This document shows, piece after piece, positions 9,125-17,768 of a DNA stretch of 64,000 bases (within the stretch, counting starts at the first letter, position 1; every line of letters starts with the position of its first letter). The notes below the pieces were generated by a model. That model worked only from the letters and a program-made list of their open reading frames with translations. It did not search any database and was not told the DNA's origin. The translations under genes and the position numbers were made by a program. The DNA is from Azoarcus_F sp036734105 (GTDB lineage Bacteria; Pseudomonadota; Gammaproteobacteria; Burkholderiales; Rhodocyclaceae): positions 1-64,000 of the forward strand of contig DAIMZH010000011.1 of the NCBI GenBank assembly GCA_036734105.1, written 5' to 3'.

Positions 9125-10888
9125 TTACATACTCTCTGGCGCAGACACGCCAAGCATGGCAAGACCGGCAGCCAACACATGCCGCACCGCACATGCCAGC
9201 GCCAGTCGCGCATCGCGCAAGGCCTCGTCGTCAACCAGCATGCGCTCGGCGTTGTACCAAGCATGAAACTCGCCGGCAAGATCCTTAAGATAGAAGGCAA
9301 TCTGATGCGGTGCAAAATCGCTTGCAGCATGCTGCACCAGCTCGGGATAAGCCCCAAGCATGGCACACAGCGCAAGCTCGCGCTCGCTGGTGAGCAGGTT
9401 CAGCCTGGCATCGCGGATGTCACCGATCACGCCCCCCCACTGCTGCAGCACCGAGCACACCCGCGCATGCGCGTATTGAACGTAAAAAACCGGATTTTCG
9501 TTGCTCTGACTCTTGGCCAGGTCCAGATCGAAATCCAGGTGTTGATCACTCTTGCGCAACACATAGAAAAACCGGCAAGCGTCGTTGCCCACTTCCTTGC
9601 GCAGGTCGCGCAGCGTGACAAAGTCACCCGAGCGGGTGGACATCGACGCCTTCTGCCCATTGCGATACAACACGGCAAACTGCACCAACGCCACTTCAAG
9701 CCTGTCGGCCGACAAACCCAGGGCCTCGATGGAGCCGCGCACGCGCGCAATGTACCCGTGGTGATCAGCACCCCAGACATCGATGATGCGATCAAAGCCG
9801 CGCTCAAACTTGTTCAGGTGATAAGCGATATCCGACGCAAAGTAGGTGTAGATACCGTTCTCGCGCTGCACCACGCGGTCCTTCTCGTCACCAAATGCGG
9901 TGGAGCGGAACCATTTTGCGCCGTCTTGTGTATAGATGTGCCCCCGCTTTTCAAGCTCGGCCACCGCACGCTCGACCAGACCGGTGTCGAACAAACTCTT
10001 CTCGGAGAACCATTTATCGAAACGCACACCGAACTCTTCGAGGTCTTCACGACAGTCTCCGAGTTGCTGGTTGAGCGCGAAACCATGCACCCACGCATAG
10101 TCCTCACCCAGCAGGCGTTTAGCATTGGCAATCAGCGCATCCAGATGCAACTCGCGCTGCGTCTTGGCTTCGTCGTCCTGTCGGTCTGCCACTGGCAGCC
10201 CCGGCGTCTCCTGCACAAGCTGTTCGGCGCTCACCCTGGCAAAACGGTCGTGATGGGCATCGCGCATCTCGCGCGCCATGTCAATGACGTAGTCGCCCTG
10301 ATAGCCATTGGGCGGAAAAGCCACCTTAACATCAAACAGGGCCAGATAGCGCAGCCATGTGGACAAAGCCAGAATATCCATCTGGCGGCCCGCATCATTG
10401 ACGTAGTACTCGCGCGCCACCTCGTAGCCAGCGAAATCCAGCAATGACGCCAACGAGGCACCATAGGCCGCACCACGCCCATGCCCGACGTGCAAGGGGC
10501 CGGTAGGGTTGGCCGACACGAACTCAACCTGCACCTTCACACCACGCGACGCACCCCGGCCAAAATCGGCTCCACGCTGCAGCACCTCGCGCACCACCGC
10601 AGTCTTGGCATCGGCATGCAGCGTAAAGTTGATGAAACCGGCGCCAGCCACCTCAACCTTGTCCAGCAAAGTGGACGGGGGAAGCTCTCTTAGCAGCAAA
10701 TTTGCCAGCTCACGCGGATTACGTCGCATGGGCTTGGCCAGTTGCAGGGCCAGGTTGGTGGCAAAATCGCCATGCCCGGTCTGTTTCGGACGCTCAAGGT
10801 GAATGGGGGTGTCAGACAGGTCTGGCGCCACGCTCTTCAGCGCGGCACGCAGCAAATCGGCTAGTTGGCTCTTGGGATCAGCGCTCAT
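9125..10888 (-). CDS. argS: Arginyl-tRNA synthetase
   Basis: 587 residues from the ATG (MSADPKSQLADLL); 65 further in-frame residues upstream are not argS-like. Class I signatures are present: the HIGH-type motif in ANPTGPLHVGHGRGAAYG, and a KMSK-type region (QKASMSTRSGDF) near residue 385. The C-terminal DALR-type anticodon domain contains YVQYAHARVCSVLQQ. It charges tRNA-Arg in the cytoplasm. First gene of the argS-SPOR-dsbA block. Confidence 0.95.
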   Translation of the reverse strand: MSADPKSQLADLLRAALKSVAPDLSDTPIHLERPKQTGHGDFATNLALQLAKPMRRNPRELANLLLRELPPSTLLDKVEVAGAGFINFTLHADAKTAVVREVLQRGADFGRGASRGVKVQVEFVSANPTGPLHVGHGRGAAYGASLASLLDFAGYEVAREYYVNDAGRQMDILALSTWLRYLALFDVKVAFPPNGYQGDYVIDMAREMRDAHHDRFARVSAEQLVQETPGLPVADRQDDEAKTQRELHLDALIANAKRLLGEDYAWVHGFALNQQLGDCREDLEEFGVRFDKWFSEKSLFDTGLVERAVAELEKRGHIYTQDGAKWFRSTAFGDEKDRVVQRENGIYTYFASDIAYHLNKFERGFDRIIDVWGADHHGYIARVRGSIEALGLSADRLEVALVQFAVLYRNGQKASMSTRSGDFVTLRDLRKEVGNDACRFFYVLRKSDQHLDFDLDLAKSQSNENPVFYVQYAHARVCSVLQQWGGVIGDIRDARLNLLTSERELALCAMLGAYPELVQHAASDFAPHQIAFYLKDLAGEFHAWYNAERMLVDDEALRDARLALACAVRHVLAAGLAMLGVSAPESM

Positions 10889-11166
10889 GGCACTCGGCTT
10901 TTGGAAAAGGCCTGAATTATAACGGATGAGGCGGGCTTCACCCGGTAAGCAAACGTCAGCAGAGGCAAAAATTGGTTTCAACACCTGAGCCCCGCAGCCT
11001 GCCCCCCAGTCTGGCAATCTGCAGGCGACCAAAGCCACGCCGGACTCACCGCGTGCCAAGGCGAGCAACAGGGACAGGAGCACTGTGGCCCATCATGGCT
11101 TGTATCATGCTTTCAACCAGCCCACTTTCGGGCTAAGCTCCCGCTTTTGCCTGAAACCACGCCGCC
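10889..11166. other. Divergent intergenic region argS/ubiB
   Basis: 278 bases between the start codons of argS and ubiB. It must hold both promoters. I see no clear -35/-10 pair, no NifA-type site and no gene. Confidence 0.4.
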
Positions 11167-12696
11167 GTGCGCATTTTTCGACTACTCAAGATTGTCTCAG
11201 TGGGGCTACGCTTTGGCCTCGACCGCATTATTCTCGACGCCGACACCAGCGGGCGTCTGGCCCGTATCTGGCAGATGTTGTTCTTCTGGCGAAAGCTACC
11301 CGAATCACGCGGAGTGCGGCTGCGCCGGGCGCTGGAGTCGCTAGGGCCAATCTTCGTCAAGTTCGGGCAGATGTTGTCCACCCGGCGCGACCTTCTGCCA
11401 CCCGACCTGGCCAACGAACTCGCCCTGCTGCAGGACCGGGTGCCGCCGTTCCCGGAGGCCCAAGCCATAGGCGTGCTAGAAAACTTTTATGGCAAGCCGG
11501 TCGACAGCGTCTTTCGCAAGTTCGAGCGCACACCAGTCGCCTCAGCCTCGGTAGCCCAAGTGCATTTTGCCGAGCTACCCGACGGCACCGAAGTCGCCAT
11601 CAAGATCCTGCGCCCAGGCATCGAACACGTCATCGCCCATGACATCGCCCTGCTCGAAACCGCTGCTGCCCTGCTCGAAGCGCTGTGGCCAGAAGGCCGA
11701 CGGCTCAAGCCACGCGAAGTCGTCGCCGAATTCAGCAAATATCTGAATGACGAGCTCGACCTGATGCGCGAGGCATCGAGTTGTTCGCAACTCCGGCGCA
11801 ACTTCAACGACTCCCCGCTACTGCTGGTGCCTGAGGTCTACTGGGACTGGTGCGGCAAATCAGTCATGGTCATGGAGCGCATGCATGGCGTGCCAATTTC
11901 GCAACTGGACGCTCTGCGCGCCCAGGGCACCGACTTGTCTGCGCTGTCCACAGCAGGCGTCGAGATATTCTTCACCCAGGTGTTTCGCGACGGCTTTTTT
12001 CATGCCGACATGCATCCCGGCAACATCTTCGTACATGCTGACGGGCGCTACATCGCGCTGGACTTCGGCATCATGGGCACGCTCAACGACGAGGACAAGC
12101 ACTACCTCGCCCAGAACTTTCTCGCCTTCTTCAAGCGCGACTACCGACGCGTGGCGCTGGCTCACATCGAGGCAGGCTGGGTGCCAGCCAAGACCCGCGC
12201 CGAAGAATTCGAGGCAGCGATTCGCACCGTGTGCGAACCCATTTTCGACAAACCGCTCAAGGACATCTCCTTCGGCAAGACCCTGCTGCGACTGTTCCAG
12301 ACCGCCCGTCGTTTCGAAATGGAAGTGCAGCCGCAACTCGTGCTACTGCAAAAAACCCTGCTCAACATCGAAGGGTTGGGGCGCCAGCTTGACCCCGATC
12401 TGGACCTCTGGAAAACCGCCAAACCTTTTCTTGAGCGCTGGATGAACGAGCAAATGGGCTGGCGTGCGCTGGTCGCCGGGGTGCGCGACGAAGCCCCCAA
12501 CTGGGCCGCCATTCTGCCGCAAGTACCACGCCTGGCACACCAGGCGCTGGTCGAACCCGAGCGCCGCGAGCGCGCCCAACGGGAACAACTCAACCGCCTT
12601 GAGGCATCCCAGCGACGACAGAGCAGGCTGCTCGGACTAATCGCGCTGCTCCTGCTGACATTTCTTGGCCTGGAACTTTATCGCCTGATTGTTTGA
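11167..12696 (+). CDS. ubiB: UbiB, ubiquinone biosynthesis kinase-like ATPase
   Basis: 509 residues; the start is GTG (MRIFRLLKIV). It belongs to the ABC1/ADCK/UbiB family, needed for ubiquinone production, probably by mobilising lipid intermediates. The family KxGQ motif is KFGQ (65-68). Kinase-like residues follow: VAIKILRPG, the ExD region (EFSKYLNDELDLMREA), HADMHPGNIF and LDFGIMG. A C-terminal membrane helix (about 487-508) anchors it. It lies 1.3 kb upstream of ubiUVT but is separated from it by a PEP-CTERM gene. Confidence 0.93.
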   Translation: MRIFRLLKIVSVGLRFGLDRIILDADTSGRLARIWQMLFFWRKLPESRGVRLRRALESLGPIFVKFGQMLSTRRDLLPPDLANELALLQDRVPPFPEAQAIGVLENFYGKPVDSVFRKFERTPVASASVAQVHFAELPDGTEVAIKILRPGIEHVIAHDIALLETAAALLEALWPEGRRLKPREVVAEFSKYLNDELDLMREASSCSQLRRNFNDSPLLLVPEVYWDWCGKSVMVMERMHGVPISQLDALRAQGTDLSALSTAGVEIFFTQVFRDGFFHADMHPGNIFVHADGRYIALDFGIMGTLNDEDKHYLAQNFLAFFKRDYRRVALAHIEAGWVPAKTRAEEFEAAIRTVCEPIFDKPLKDISFGKTLLRLFQTARRFEMEVQPQLVLLQKTLLNIEGLGRQLDPDLDLWKTAKPFLERWMNEQMGWRALVAGVRDEAPNWAAILPQVPRLAHQALVEPERRERAQREQLNRLEASQRRQSRLLGLIALLLLTFLGLELYRLIV

Positions 12697-12735
12697 AGCT
12701 CGCAATCTTCGCCCTCGACCCACAGCACAAGACCC

Positions 12736-12767
12736 TCACTTCTGCGAAGAAAGTGTCGGTTTTTTTT
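12736..12767 (+). terminator. Possible ubiB terminator
   Basis: An imperfect hairpin (CACTTC-TGC-GAAG-aa-AGTG) is followed by TCGG and eight T residues. The same bases form part of an AAGTGT-N11-ACACTT inverted repeat (12751-12773), which could instead be an activator site for the downstream sigma-54 promoter. Confidence 0.45.
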
Positions 12768-12853
12768 ACACTTCTCACTGCAAATACCTGTGCGTCCCGG
12801 AGCAAGAGCCTCAAACCTATGAAACCCTTGAATATTTCCATCAACTAACAATT

Positions 12854-12870
12854 TGGCATAAACCTTGCTT
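12854..12870 (+). promoter_or_regulatory. Sigma-54 (-24/-12) promoter of the PEP-CTERM gene
   Basis: TGGCATAAACCTTGCTT: GG at 12855-12856 and GC at 12867-12868, exactly 10 nt apart, with flanking bases matching TGGCAC-N5-TTGCT. The ATG is about 80 nt downstream. No TGT-N10-ACA site is upstream, so NifA is unlikely. In PEP-CTERM bacteria the PrsK/PrsR system with RpoN drives many such genes, and it is the likely activator here. Confidence 0.75.
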
Positions 12871-12950
12871 AGCTTAATTAACTGCGAGCCAAACATCATA
12901 CCCAATATCAGTATGACGACTGTAGCCAACCGGAACACGGAAACATTGTT

Positions 12951-13697
12951 ATGAAAAACCTCTTCCTGAAGTCCATCGCAAGCTGCGCAATGGTTCTTTT
13001 CGCCAGCAATGCCAGCGCTGCACTGATCGCGCATTACACCTTTGACGATGCAACCGGAACCAACACAGTCAACCCCGGAAGCTTTGATCTGGCCTCAGTG
13101 GGTGCACCGAGCTTCGTCGATGGGCGCTACGTCTCAACGGGTAATGCCGCCAATTACCTGCAGGTTGCCGGTCCGGGAGGGCAACCGGACTTCACGGTGT
13201 CACTGTGGGCCTATACTGACACCGTTCAACAGGGTAATTTCAAAGGACTCTTCAGCAATCAGACTGCCGCAACTGCCAGCTTTTCCTGGCAGATAGATAG
13301 CACCGGCGGTTTCTACGCATTCCGCTCTGCCACCACTCCGACTGTGATCACGCTCGGCGCAGTACAAGCGGGCGTGTGGCAACACATCGTGCTGCAAAAG
13401 GTCGGGGGTAACAACGCCAGACTATACCTTGACGGAAACCTCGCAGGCGAATTGGGAGCAAACCCGGGTGGTCTCCGGTTTTTCAGGGTCGGAATCAACC
13501 GAAACAACAACCAAGCCTTCAATGGCTCGCTGGACAATATCCGCATCTACGACGACAGCAGCCAGTCGATCAGTGCGCTGTTTGCCGAAGGACCTGGCTC
13601 GCTGCCACCAGTTACGAACGTTTCCGAGCCGATCTCGCTGGCGCTACTTGGCCTCGGGATGCTGGGCTTAGGCGCCATGCGACGACGCACAGCTTGA
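12951..13697 (+). CDS. LamG-like PEP-CTERM exoprotein
   Basis: 248 residues. Signal peptide (MKNLFLKSIASCAMVLFASNASA), then a concanavalin A/LamG-type jelly-roll domain (ALIAHYTFDDATGTNTV ... VSLWAY ... WQHIVLQKVGG ... ARLYLDGNLAGE ... LDNIRIYDDS), about residues 24-215. The C-terminus is a PEP-CTERM tail in a VSEP variant (VSEPISLALLGLGMLGLGA-MRRR). It is probably exported, processed by exosortase and involved in the extracellular matrix or floc. Preceded by a sigma-54 promoter and followed by a strong terminator, so monocistronic. Confidence 0.88.
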   Translation: MKNLFLKSIASCAMVLFASNASAALIAHYTFDDATGTNTVNPGSFDLASVGAPSFVDGRYVSTGNAANYLQVAGPGGQPDFTVSLWAYTDTVQQGNFKGLFSNQTAATASFSWQIDSTGGFYAFRSATTPTVITLGAVQAGVWQHIVLQKVGGNNARLYLDGNLAGELGANPGGLRFFRVGINRNNNQAFNGSLDNIRIYDDSSQSISALFAEGPGSLPPVTNVSEPISLALLGLGMLGLGAMRRRTA

Positions 13698-13720
13698 TTC
13701 ACGCATCCCATAGTTGTGAC

Positions 13721-13752
13721 ACGGCGACCTGCGGGTCGCCGTTTTCTTTTTT
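13721..13752 (+). terminator. Rho-independent terminator
   Basis: Stem CGGCGACC / GGGTCGCCG with a TGC loop region, followed by GTTTTCTTTTTT. It ends the LamG PEP-CTERM transcript. Confidence 0.85.
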
Positions 13753-13892
13753 GCAGCAGCAACCACTGTCACCCTGCTCAGGCTCGGCCTGCGCAGGGTG
13801 ACCGCCTTCCGAAGCGATCCGCGCTGATCGGGTGCCGGTCTGTGCTGGTGACCGGCGTCAAGATCAGCCTGTCGCAGGTCACGCCCTTGCCT

Positions 13893-13906
13893 TTGACCCT
13901 TGTCAA
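13893..13906 (+). promoter_or_regulatory. FNR/ANR-type box upstream of ubiUVT
   Basis: TTGAC-CCTT-GTCAA is a perfect dyad matching the FNR/ANR consensus TTGAT-N4-ATCAA except for C/G at the inner position, a common variant. It ends 56 nt before the ubiU ATG. Anaerobic control of O2-independent ubiquinone synthesis is biologically expected. Confidence 0.6.
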
Positions 13907-13962
13907 CGCACACCCGGGCCAGCGCGGGTATCGTCTGCGGGTTTTCCAATTCGCCCGATATC

Positions 13963-14967
13963 ATGCAAAGCATCGAACTCGTCTGTCCTGCCGGCAGCCT
14001 GCCGGCGCTGAAAACCGCCGTGGACAACGGGGCTGACTGTGTTTATGTCGGTTTCAAGGACGCCACCAACGCGCGTAACTTCACCGGCCTCAACTTCGAC
14101 CCCAAGTCCATGCGCGACGGCGTTGCCTATGCGCATGCGCGCCGCCGCAAGGTGTTGCTGGCGCTCAACACCTACCCGCAGGCACACAACTGGGCCGACT
14201 GGACCGCCGCCGTGGATCGTGCCGCCGACTTTGGCATGGACGCTGTCATCCTCGCCGACCCCGGCCTGATGGCCTACGCGGCCAAGACCCACCCGCAACT
14301 GCGTCTGCACCTGTCGGTGCAGGGCTCAGCCACCAGCTACGAGGCCATCAACTATTACCATGAGCGCTTCGGCATTCAGCGGGCCGTGCTGCCGCGCGTG
14401 CTTTCGCTCGCCCAGGTTGAGCAAGTGATCGCCAAAACCCCGGTGGAAATCGAGGTTTTCGGCTTTGGTGGGCTATGCGTCATGGTCGAAGGCCGCTGCG
14501 CGCTGTCGGCCTATGCCACCGGCGAGTCGCCCAACTGCAACGGTGCCTGCTCGCCGGGCAAGCATGTGCGCTGGGAACAAACCCCGAAAGGCATGGAAAC
14601 ACGGCTCAACGGCATCCTCATCGACCGCTTTGCCGACACCGAGCGGGCGGGCTACCCAACGCTGTGCAAGGGTCGTTTCGAGGTCAACGACGAAACCTAT
14701 TACGCCATCGAAGAGCCAACCAGCCTCAATACCATAGCGCTGTTGCCAGAACTGGCCCGTGTTGGCGTGCGTGCCGTCAAGATCGAAGGGCGTCAGCGCA
14801 GCCCCGCCTATGTCGCTCAGGTGGCCCGCGTGTGGCGGTCTGCCATCGACAAAGTGCTGTCCGACGCCGACCACTACAAGGTCCAACCCGCCTGGATGGC
14901 CGAACTGGACAAGATATCCGAAGGCCGTAGCCACACGCTCGGCGCCTATTACCGGCCATGGAAGTAA
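13963..14967 (+). CDS. ubiU: UbiU, O2-independent ubiquinone hydroxylation protein
   Basis: 334 residues, peptidase U32 family. With UbiV it forms a [4Fe-4S] heterodimer that hydroxylates ubiquinone precursors without O2. The conserved Cys set is visible in GGLCVMVEGRCALSAY and PNCNGACSPGKH (about residues 169-197). The ATG chosen (MQSIELVCPAGS) matches the family N-terminus; the frame is open 21 codons further upstream. The start of ubiV follows after 7 nt, and ubiT overlaps ubiV closely, so the three form one operon. Confidence 0.92.
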   Translation: MQSIELVCPAGSLPALKTAVDNGADCVYVGFKDATNARNFTGLNFDPKSMRDGVAYAHARRRKVLLALNTYPQAHNWADWTAAVDRAADFGMDAVILADPGLMAYAAKTHPQLRLHLSVQGSATSYEAINYYHERFGIQRAVLPRVLSLAQVEQVIAKTPVEIEVFGFGGLCVMVEGRCALSAYATGESPNCNGACSPGKHVRWEQTPKGMETRLNGILIDRFADTERAGYPTLCKGRFEVNDETYYAIEEPTSLNTIALLPELARVGVRAVKIEGRQRSPAYVAQVARVWRSAIDKVLSDADHYKVQPAWMAELDKISEGRSHTLGAYYRPWK

Positions 14968-14974
14968 GCCGCTC

Positions 14975-15895
14975 ATGAATCCAACAAACCGCATCACCGT
15001 CGGACCGCTGCTCTACTACTGGCCGCGACAGGCCACGCTGGCATTTTACGCGGCGCTCGCCGACTCCCCAGCCGACGACGTCTATCTGGGCGAGACAGTG
15101 TGCTCGCGGCGGCACGAGCTGAGGCTGGATGACTGGCTGGAGCTTGCCGCCATGCTGACCGAAGCGGGCAAGACACCCATCCTGTCCTCACAGTCGCTGA
15201 TCGAATCCGAGTCCGACCTCAAGGCGCTGCGCCGCATGGTCGAGCAAGGCCGCTTCCGTGTCGAAGCCAACGACATGTCAGCCGTGCGCCTGCTCGCAGA
15301 AGCCGGTCGAAGCGACTGGATTGCCGGCCCCACGCTCAACCTGTTCAACCCGGCCAGCCTTCAGCTCATGCGCGACAGCGGCGCCAGCCGCTGGGTGGTC
15401 GCGCCGGAAATGTCTGGCGCGGCCCTTGCCCAGGTGCTGACCAGCATGCCACAGCCAATCGAAACCGAAGTGCTTGCCTGGGGCCGCCTGCCGCTGGCGC
15501 ACTCGGCGCGCTGCTTCACCGCCCGCCACTTCAACCTGCAAAAGGACACCTGCGAGTTTCGCTGCCTCGGTATCGCAGACGGACTGGTGCTGCGCACACG
15601 CGAGGGCGAACCCTTTCTGACGCTGAACGGCGTGCAGACCCAGTCGGCGCGGGTGCACAACCTGATGGCCGACCTGCCGCAAGTCAGGCAGCACAGCCAG
15701 TGCCTGCGTATCAGCCCACAGGGCGCTCACACCCTGGACATCATCCAGCTCTTCCGCGACGTGCTCGACGACCGCTGCCAGGCCGACGAGGCCTTCCGCC
15801 ACAGCAAAGGCTGGATGCCGGATCAGCCCTGCAACGGCTTCTGGCATGGTCGGCCCGGTCTCGAATACCATGCCCCCGCCCCCATCGGAGCCTGA
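14975..15895 (+). CDS. ubiV: UbiV, O2-independent ubiquinone hydroxylation protein
   Basis: 306 residues, peptidase U32-like partner of UbiU. Cluster-ligand candidates are the Cys residues in ARCFTARHFNLQKDTCEFRC. The ATG is 7 nt after the ubiU stop. In well-studied proteobacteria UbiT, UbiU and UbiV are all required for anaerobic ubiquinone synthesis, and the gene order here fits. Confidence 0.92.
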   Translation: MNPTNRITVGPLLYYWPRQATLAFYAALADSPADDVYLGETVCSRRHELRLDDWLELAAMLTEAGKTPILSSQSLIESESDLKALRRMVEQGRFRVEANDMSAVRLLAEAGRSDWIAGPTLNLFNPASLQLMRDSGASRWVVAPEMSGAALAQVLTSMPQPIETEVLAWGRLPLAHSARCFTARHFNLQKDTCEFRCLGIADGLVLRTREGEPFLTLNGVQTQSARVHNLMADLPQVRQHSQCLRISPQGAHTLDIIQLFRDVLDDRCQADEAFRHSKGWMPDQPCNGFWHGRPGLEYHAPAPIGA

Positions 15896-15896
15896 C

Positions 15897-16364
15897 ATGA
15901 AGCTACCCACCCTGCCCGCCTTCACCCTGCCCGCCCCGCTGGCGAGCCTTGCCTCGCGCCTGCCACAACACCCCCCCGCGCGGGCGCTCACGCTGGCGCT
16001 CAATCTTGGTCTGGACCGCATCATCCCGCGCGACAGCATGGAGCCTTTGACCAACCGCCACCTGCGCCTGCGCATTCTGGACGCAGGGCTCACGCTTGAC
16101 TTCACCTACACCGACACAGGCTTCAAGCCTTTGCGCCGCAACACTCAGCCAGACCTCATCCTCAGCGCCACCACGCGCGACTACATTGCCCTGGCCATGC
16201 GCGAAGAAGACGCAGACACCTTGTTCTTTGGCCGACGTCTGTTGATGGAGGGCGACACCGACCTCGGCCTGCTGGTCAAGAACACGCTGGACGCGGTTGA
16301 CTGGGACAGCCTCGAGCACAAGCTGAACCCTTTTGCCCGGCTACGCCCCCAGTCCGGACACTGA
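15897..16364 (+). CDS. ubiT: UbiT, SCP2-domain lipid-binding accessory protein
   Basis: 155 residues with one SCP2 (sterol carrier) domain: LALNLGLDRIIP, then HLRLRILDAGLTLDFTYT ... DLILSATTRDYIALAMREEDADTLFFGRRLLMEGDT. SCP2 pockets bind lipids, here presumably prenylated ubiquinone intermediates. It starts right after the ubiV stop, closing the ubiUVT operon. Confidence 0.9.
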   Translation: MKLPTLPAFTLPAPLASLASRLPQHPPARALTLALNLGLDRIIPRDSMEPLTNRHLRLRILDAGLTLDFTYTDTGFKPLRRNTQPDLILSATTRDYIALAMREEDADTLFFGRRLLMEGDTDLGLLVKNTLDAVDWDSLEHKLNPFARLRPQSGH

Positions 16365-16377
16365 CTTCCGGCAGCTT

Positions 16378-16393
16378 TGTCGAGTTTCTGACA
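16378..16393 (+). promoter_or_regulatory. NifA-type upstream activator site 1
   Basis: TGT-cgagtttctg-ACA, the NifA consensus TGT-N10-ACA. It lies about 120 bp upstream of the -24 element at 16500. Confidence 0.6.
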
Positions 16394-16409
16394 AGAGCTA
16401 AAACCACCC

Positions 16410-16425
16410 TGTCTTGTTACTGACA
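16410..16425 (+). promoter_or_regulatory. NifA-type upstream activator site 2
   Basis: TGT-cttgttactg-ACA, 32 bp from site 1, which is about three helical turns, so both sites face the same side of the DNA. About 75 bp upstream of the -24 element. Confidence 0.65.
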
Positions 16426-16498
16426 TGCGCCTCTCCAAAGCGCAAGCCCGGACAAGCAAAACCCGGACAATCCGGCAGACCAAGCACCTGCCAGAGCT

Positions 16499-16514
16499 TG
16501 GCCTGTCTCTTGCT
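16499..16514 (+). promoter_or_regulatory. Sigma-54 promoter of the 16.6-kb unknown gene
   Basis: TGGCCTGTCTCTTGCT: GG at 16500-16501 and GC at 16512-16513, 10 nt apart, TTGCT at -12. With two TGT-N10-ACA sites upstream this is a complete nif-type promoter. Predicted start of transcription near 16525, leader about 108 nt. Confidence 0.7.
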
Positions 16515-16632
16515 ACTTGAAATCGCAATCGCGGGTCTTTTGTGCGAAGCACGATGTCGTCAAACCCGGGCGAAAAAGCTCGCCCTTGAGTGCATCGCCA
16601 GACCCCAAGCTTGATCAAGGAGCAAGTAGAGC

Positions 16633-17574
16633 ATGTTCAATCTGAATGCGCTGACCGAACTCACCCACTGTGAATGCCTGAAACTGCGTCCGATGCCAGG
16701 TCACGGCCGTTTGATAGACGCATTGCGGCACGGAGGCGGCCCGGACTTTGTGGTTCGGGCCTCACGTGGTGGCTGGTATCGCCCAGGACGCATCCTTGAC
16801 TCCTCTGGAGACGTCATTGCAGATGATGCGCTGGCATGGCTGGAAGCCGCCTGGCAGGAAGCAGACGAAGACGGTGACTGCCTGATGGAACGCTTGAGCA
16901 CCTGCGACTACATCCTCACTCGCGAATCCGGCATCACACACTACCTGGTCTCTCCAGTTGGCGACGGTGTGGCCGACTTTCTGCAGCTTGAGATCGAAGA
17001 ACTCCGCGAAACAACAAGCCACCCACTGAATCTCCCGCGTACAGCAATCGACTCTGTCGAACACCTGCTGGACCCGACGCCGGATGCCCCGCCAACCACC
17101 GCGCTTGGAGCCCCGCGCTACAGCTTCCGGCGCGCTGTCAACATGGCAGAGCAGGTCGCAAAAGTGCTTGCTCAGAACACCGGACAGGCGCCAGTGATAC
17201 GCTTTCTGGACGAATGGAGCGAGAGCAGTGCAGGCCGCCAGCGCCACTTCTGCGATCACTGGGTGCTGAGCATCGGCGAACACCTGGACCGCTATCGCCA
17301 GTTGCGCACCAGCATCACCCCTTTTGCCGCCCACCCCTTGCGCTGGCCCGGTGCGGATGATTTGCGCGGGCTGGATCTGGCGCAATGCCTTCACGATTAC
17401 GACCGAATTACAGGCTACAGCTTTTCCTGGTATTTCCAGATGGTGAGCGGACACAAAGTACCGCGTAAACTCGCCCCGCGCGTGCACGCCGACCTTGCCG
17501 ATGACCTGGCCTATCTGCCTGAGCGCGACGCCGCACTGGTGGCCGGCTGGGTCGCCACTCCCTACTCGGTGTGA
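16633..17574 (+). CDS. Uncharacterised protein behind a nif-type promoter
   Basis: 313 residues, soluble, without signal peptide or membrane helix; I do not recognise a family. Start ATG after an AAGGAG ribosome site (16618-16623). Visible features: a Cys pair near the N-terminus (HCECLKL), a WYRPGRIL segment, an acidic stretch (EADEDGDC), DYILTRESGITHYLVSP in the middle, and an Arg/Trp-rich C-terminal half (RHFCDHWVLSIGEHLDRYR, YSFSWYFQMVSGHK). Codon use is like its neighbours. It stands alone between ubiT and trmA, but two NifA-type sites and a -24/-12 promoter precede it, so it is probably made during N2 fixation. Function not assignable. Confidence 0.8.
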   Translation: MFNLNALTELTHCECLKLRPMPGHGRLIDALRHGGGPDFVVRASRGGWYRPGRILDSSGDVIADDALAWLEAAWQEADEDGDCLMERLSTCDYILTRESGITHYLVSPVGDGVADFLQLEIEELRETTSHPLNLPRTAIDSVEHLLDPTPDAPPTTALGAPRYSFRRAVNMAEQVAKVLAQNTGQAPVIRFLDEWSESSAGRQRHFCDHWVLSIGEHLDRYRQLRTSITPFAAHPLRWPGADDLRGLDLAQCLHDYDRITGYSFSWYFQMVSGHKVPRKLAPRVHADLADDLAYLPERDAALVAGWVATPYSV

Positions 17575-17768
17575 TCCGGCAGCAACAAGGACAACGTGCT
17601 CGCCACCGCTTCGCTGGCCGCTCACCGGGTGGCACTGGCGCAGCGCCCCCGGGGCAGAACCGGTGGGTCTGTCGCCCCCCGGGCGCGAGCACACATGCTT
17701 GCGTCGAATGTCTGAGACAATGGCAGCCGTTCGCGACCTGTGTCGCCAAACCCACACCTGTCAGTCCT

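Noticed and set aside
10889..11083. N-terminal extension of ArgS
   Set aside because: The 65 extra codons are not ArgS-like, and the ATG at 10888 starts the family N-terminus.
12750..12770. NifA site (TGT...ACA) before the LamG PEP-CTERM gene
   Set aside because: The spacing is 11, not 10.
13768..13802. GTCACCCTGC / GCAGGGTGAC inverted repeat as a second terminator
   Set aside because: It follows a good terminator and has no T-run; could be an operator, but there is nothing to support that.
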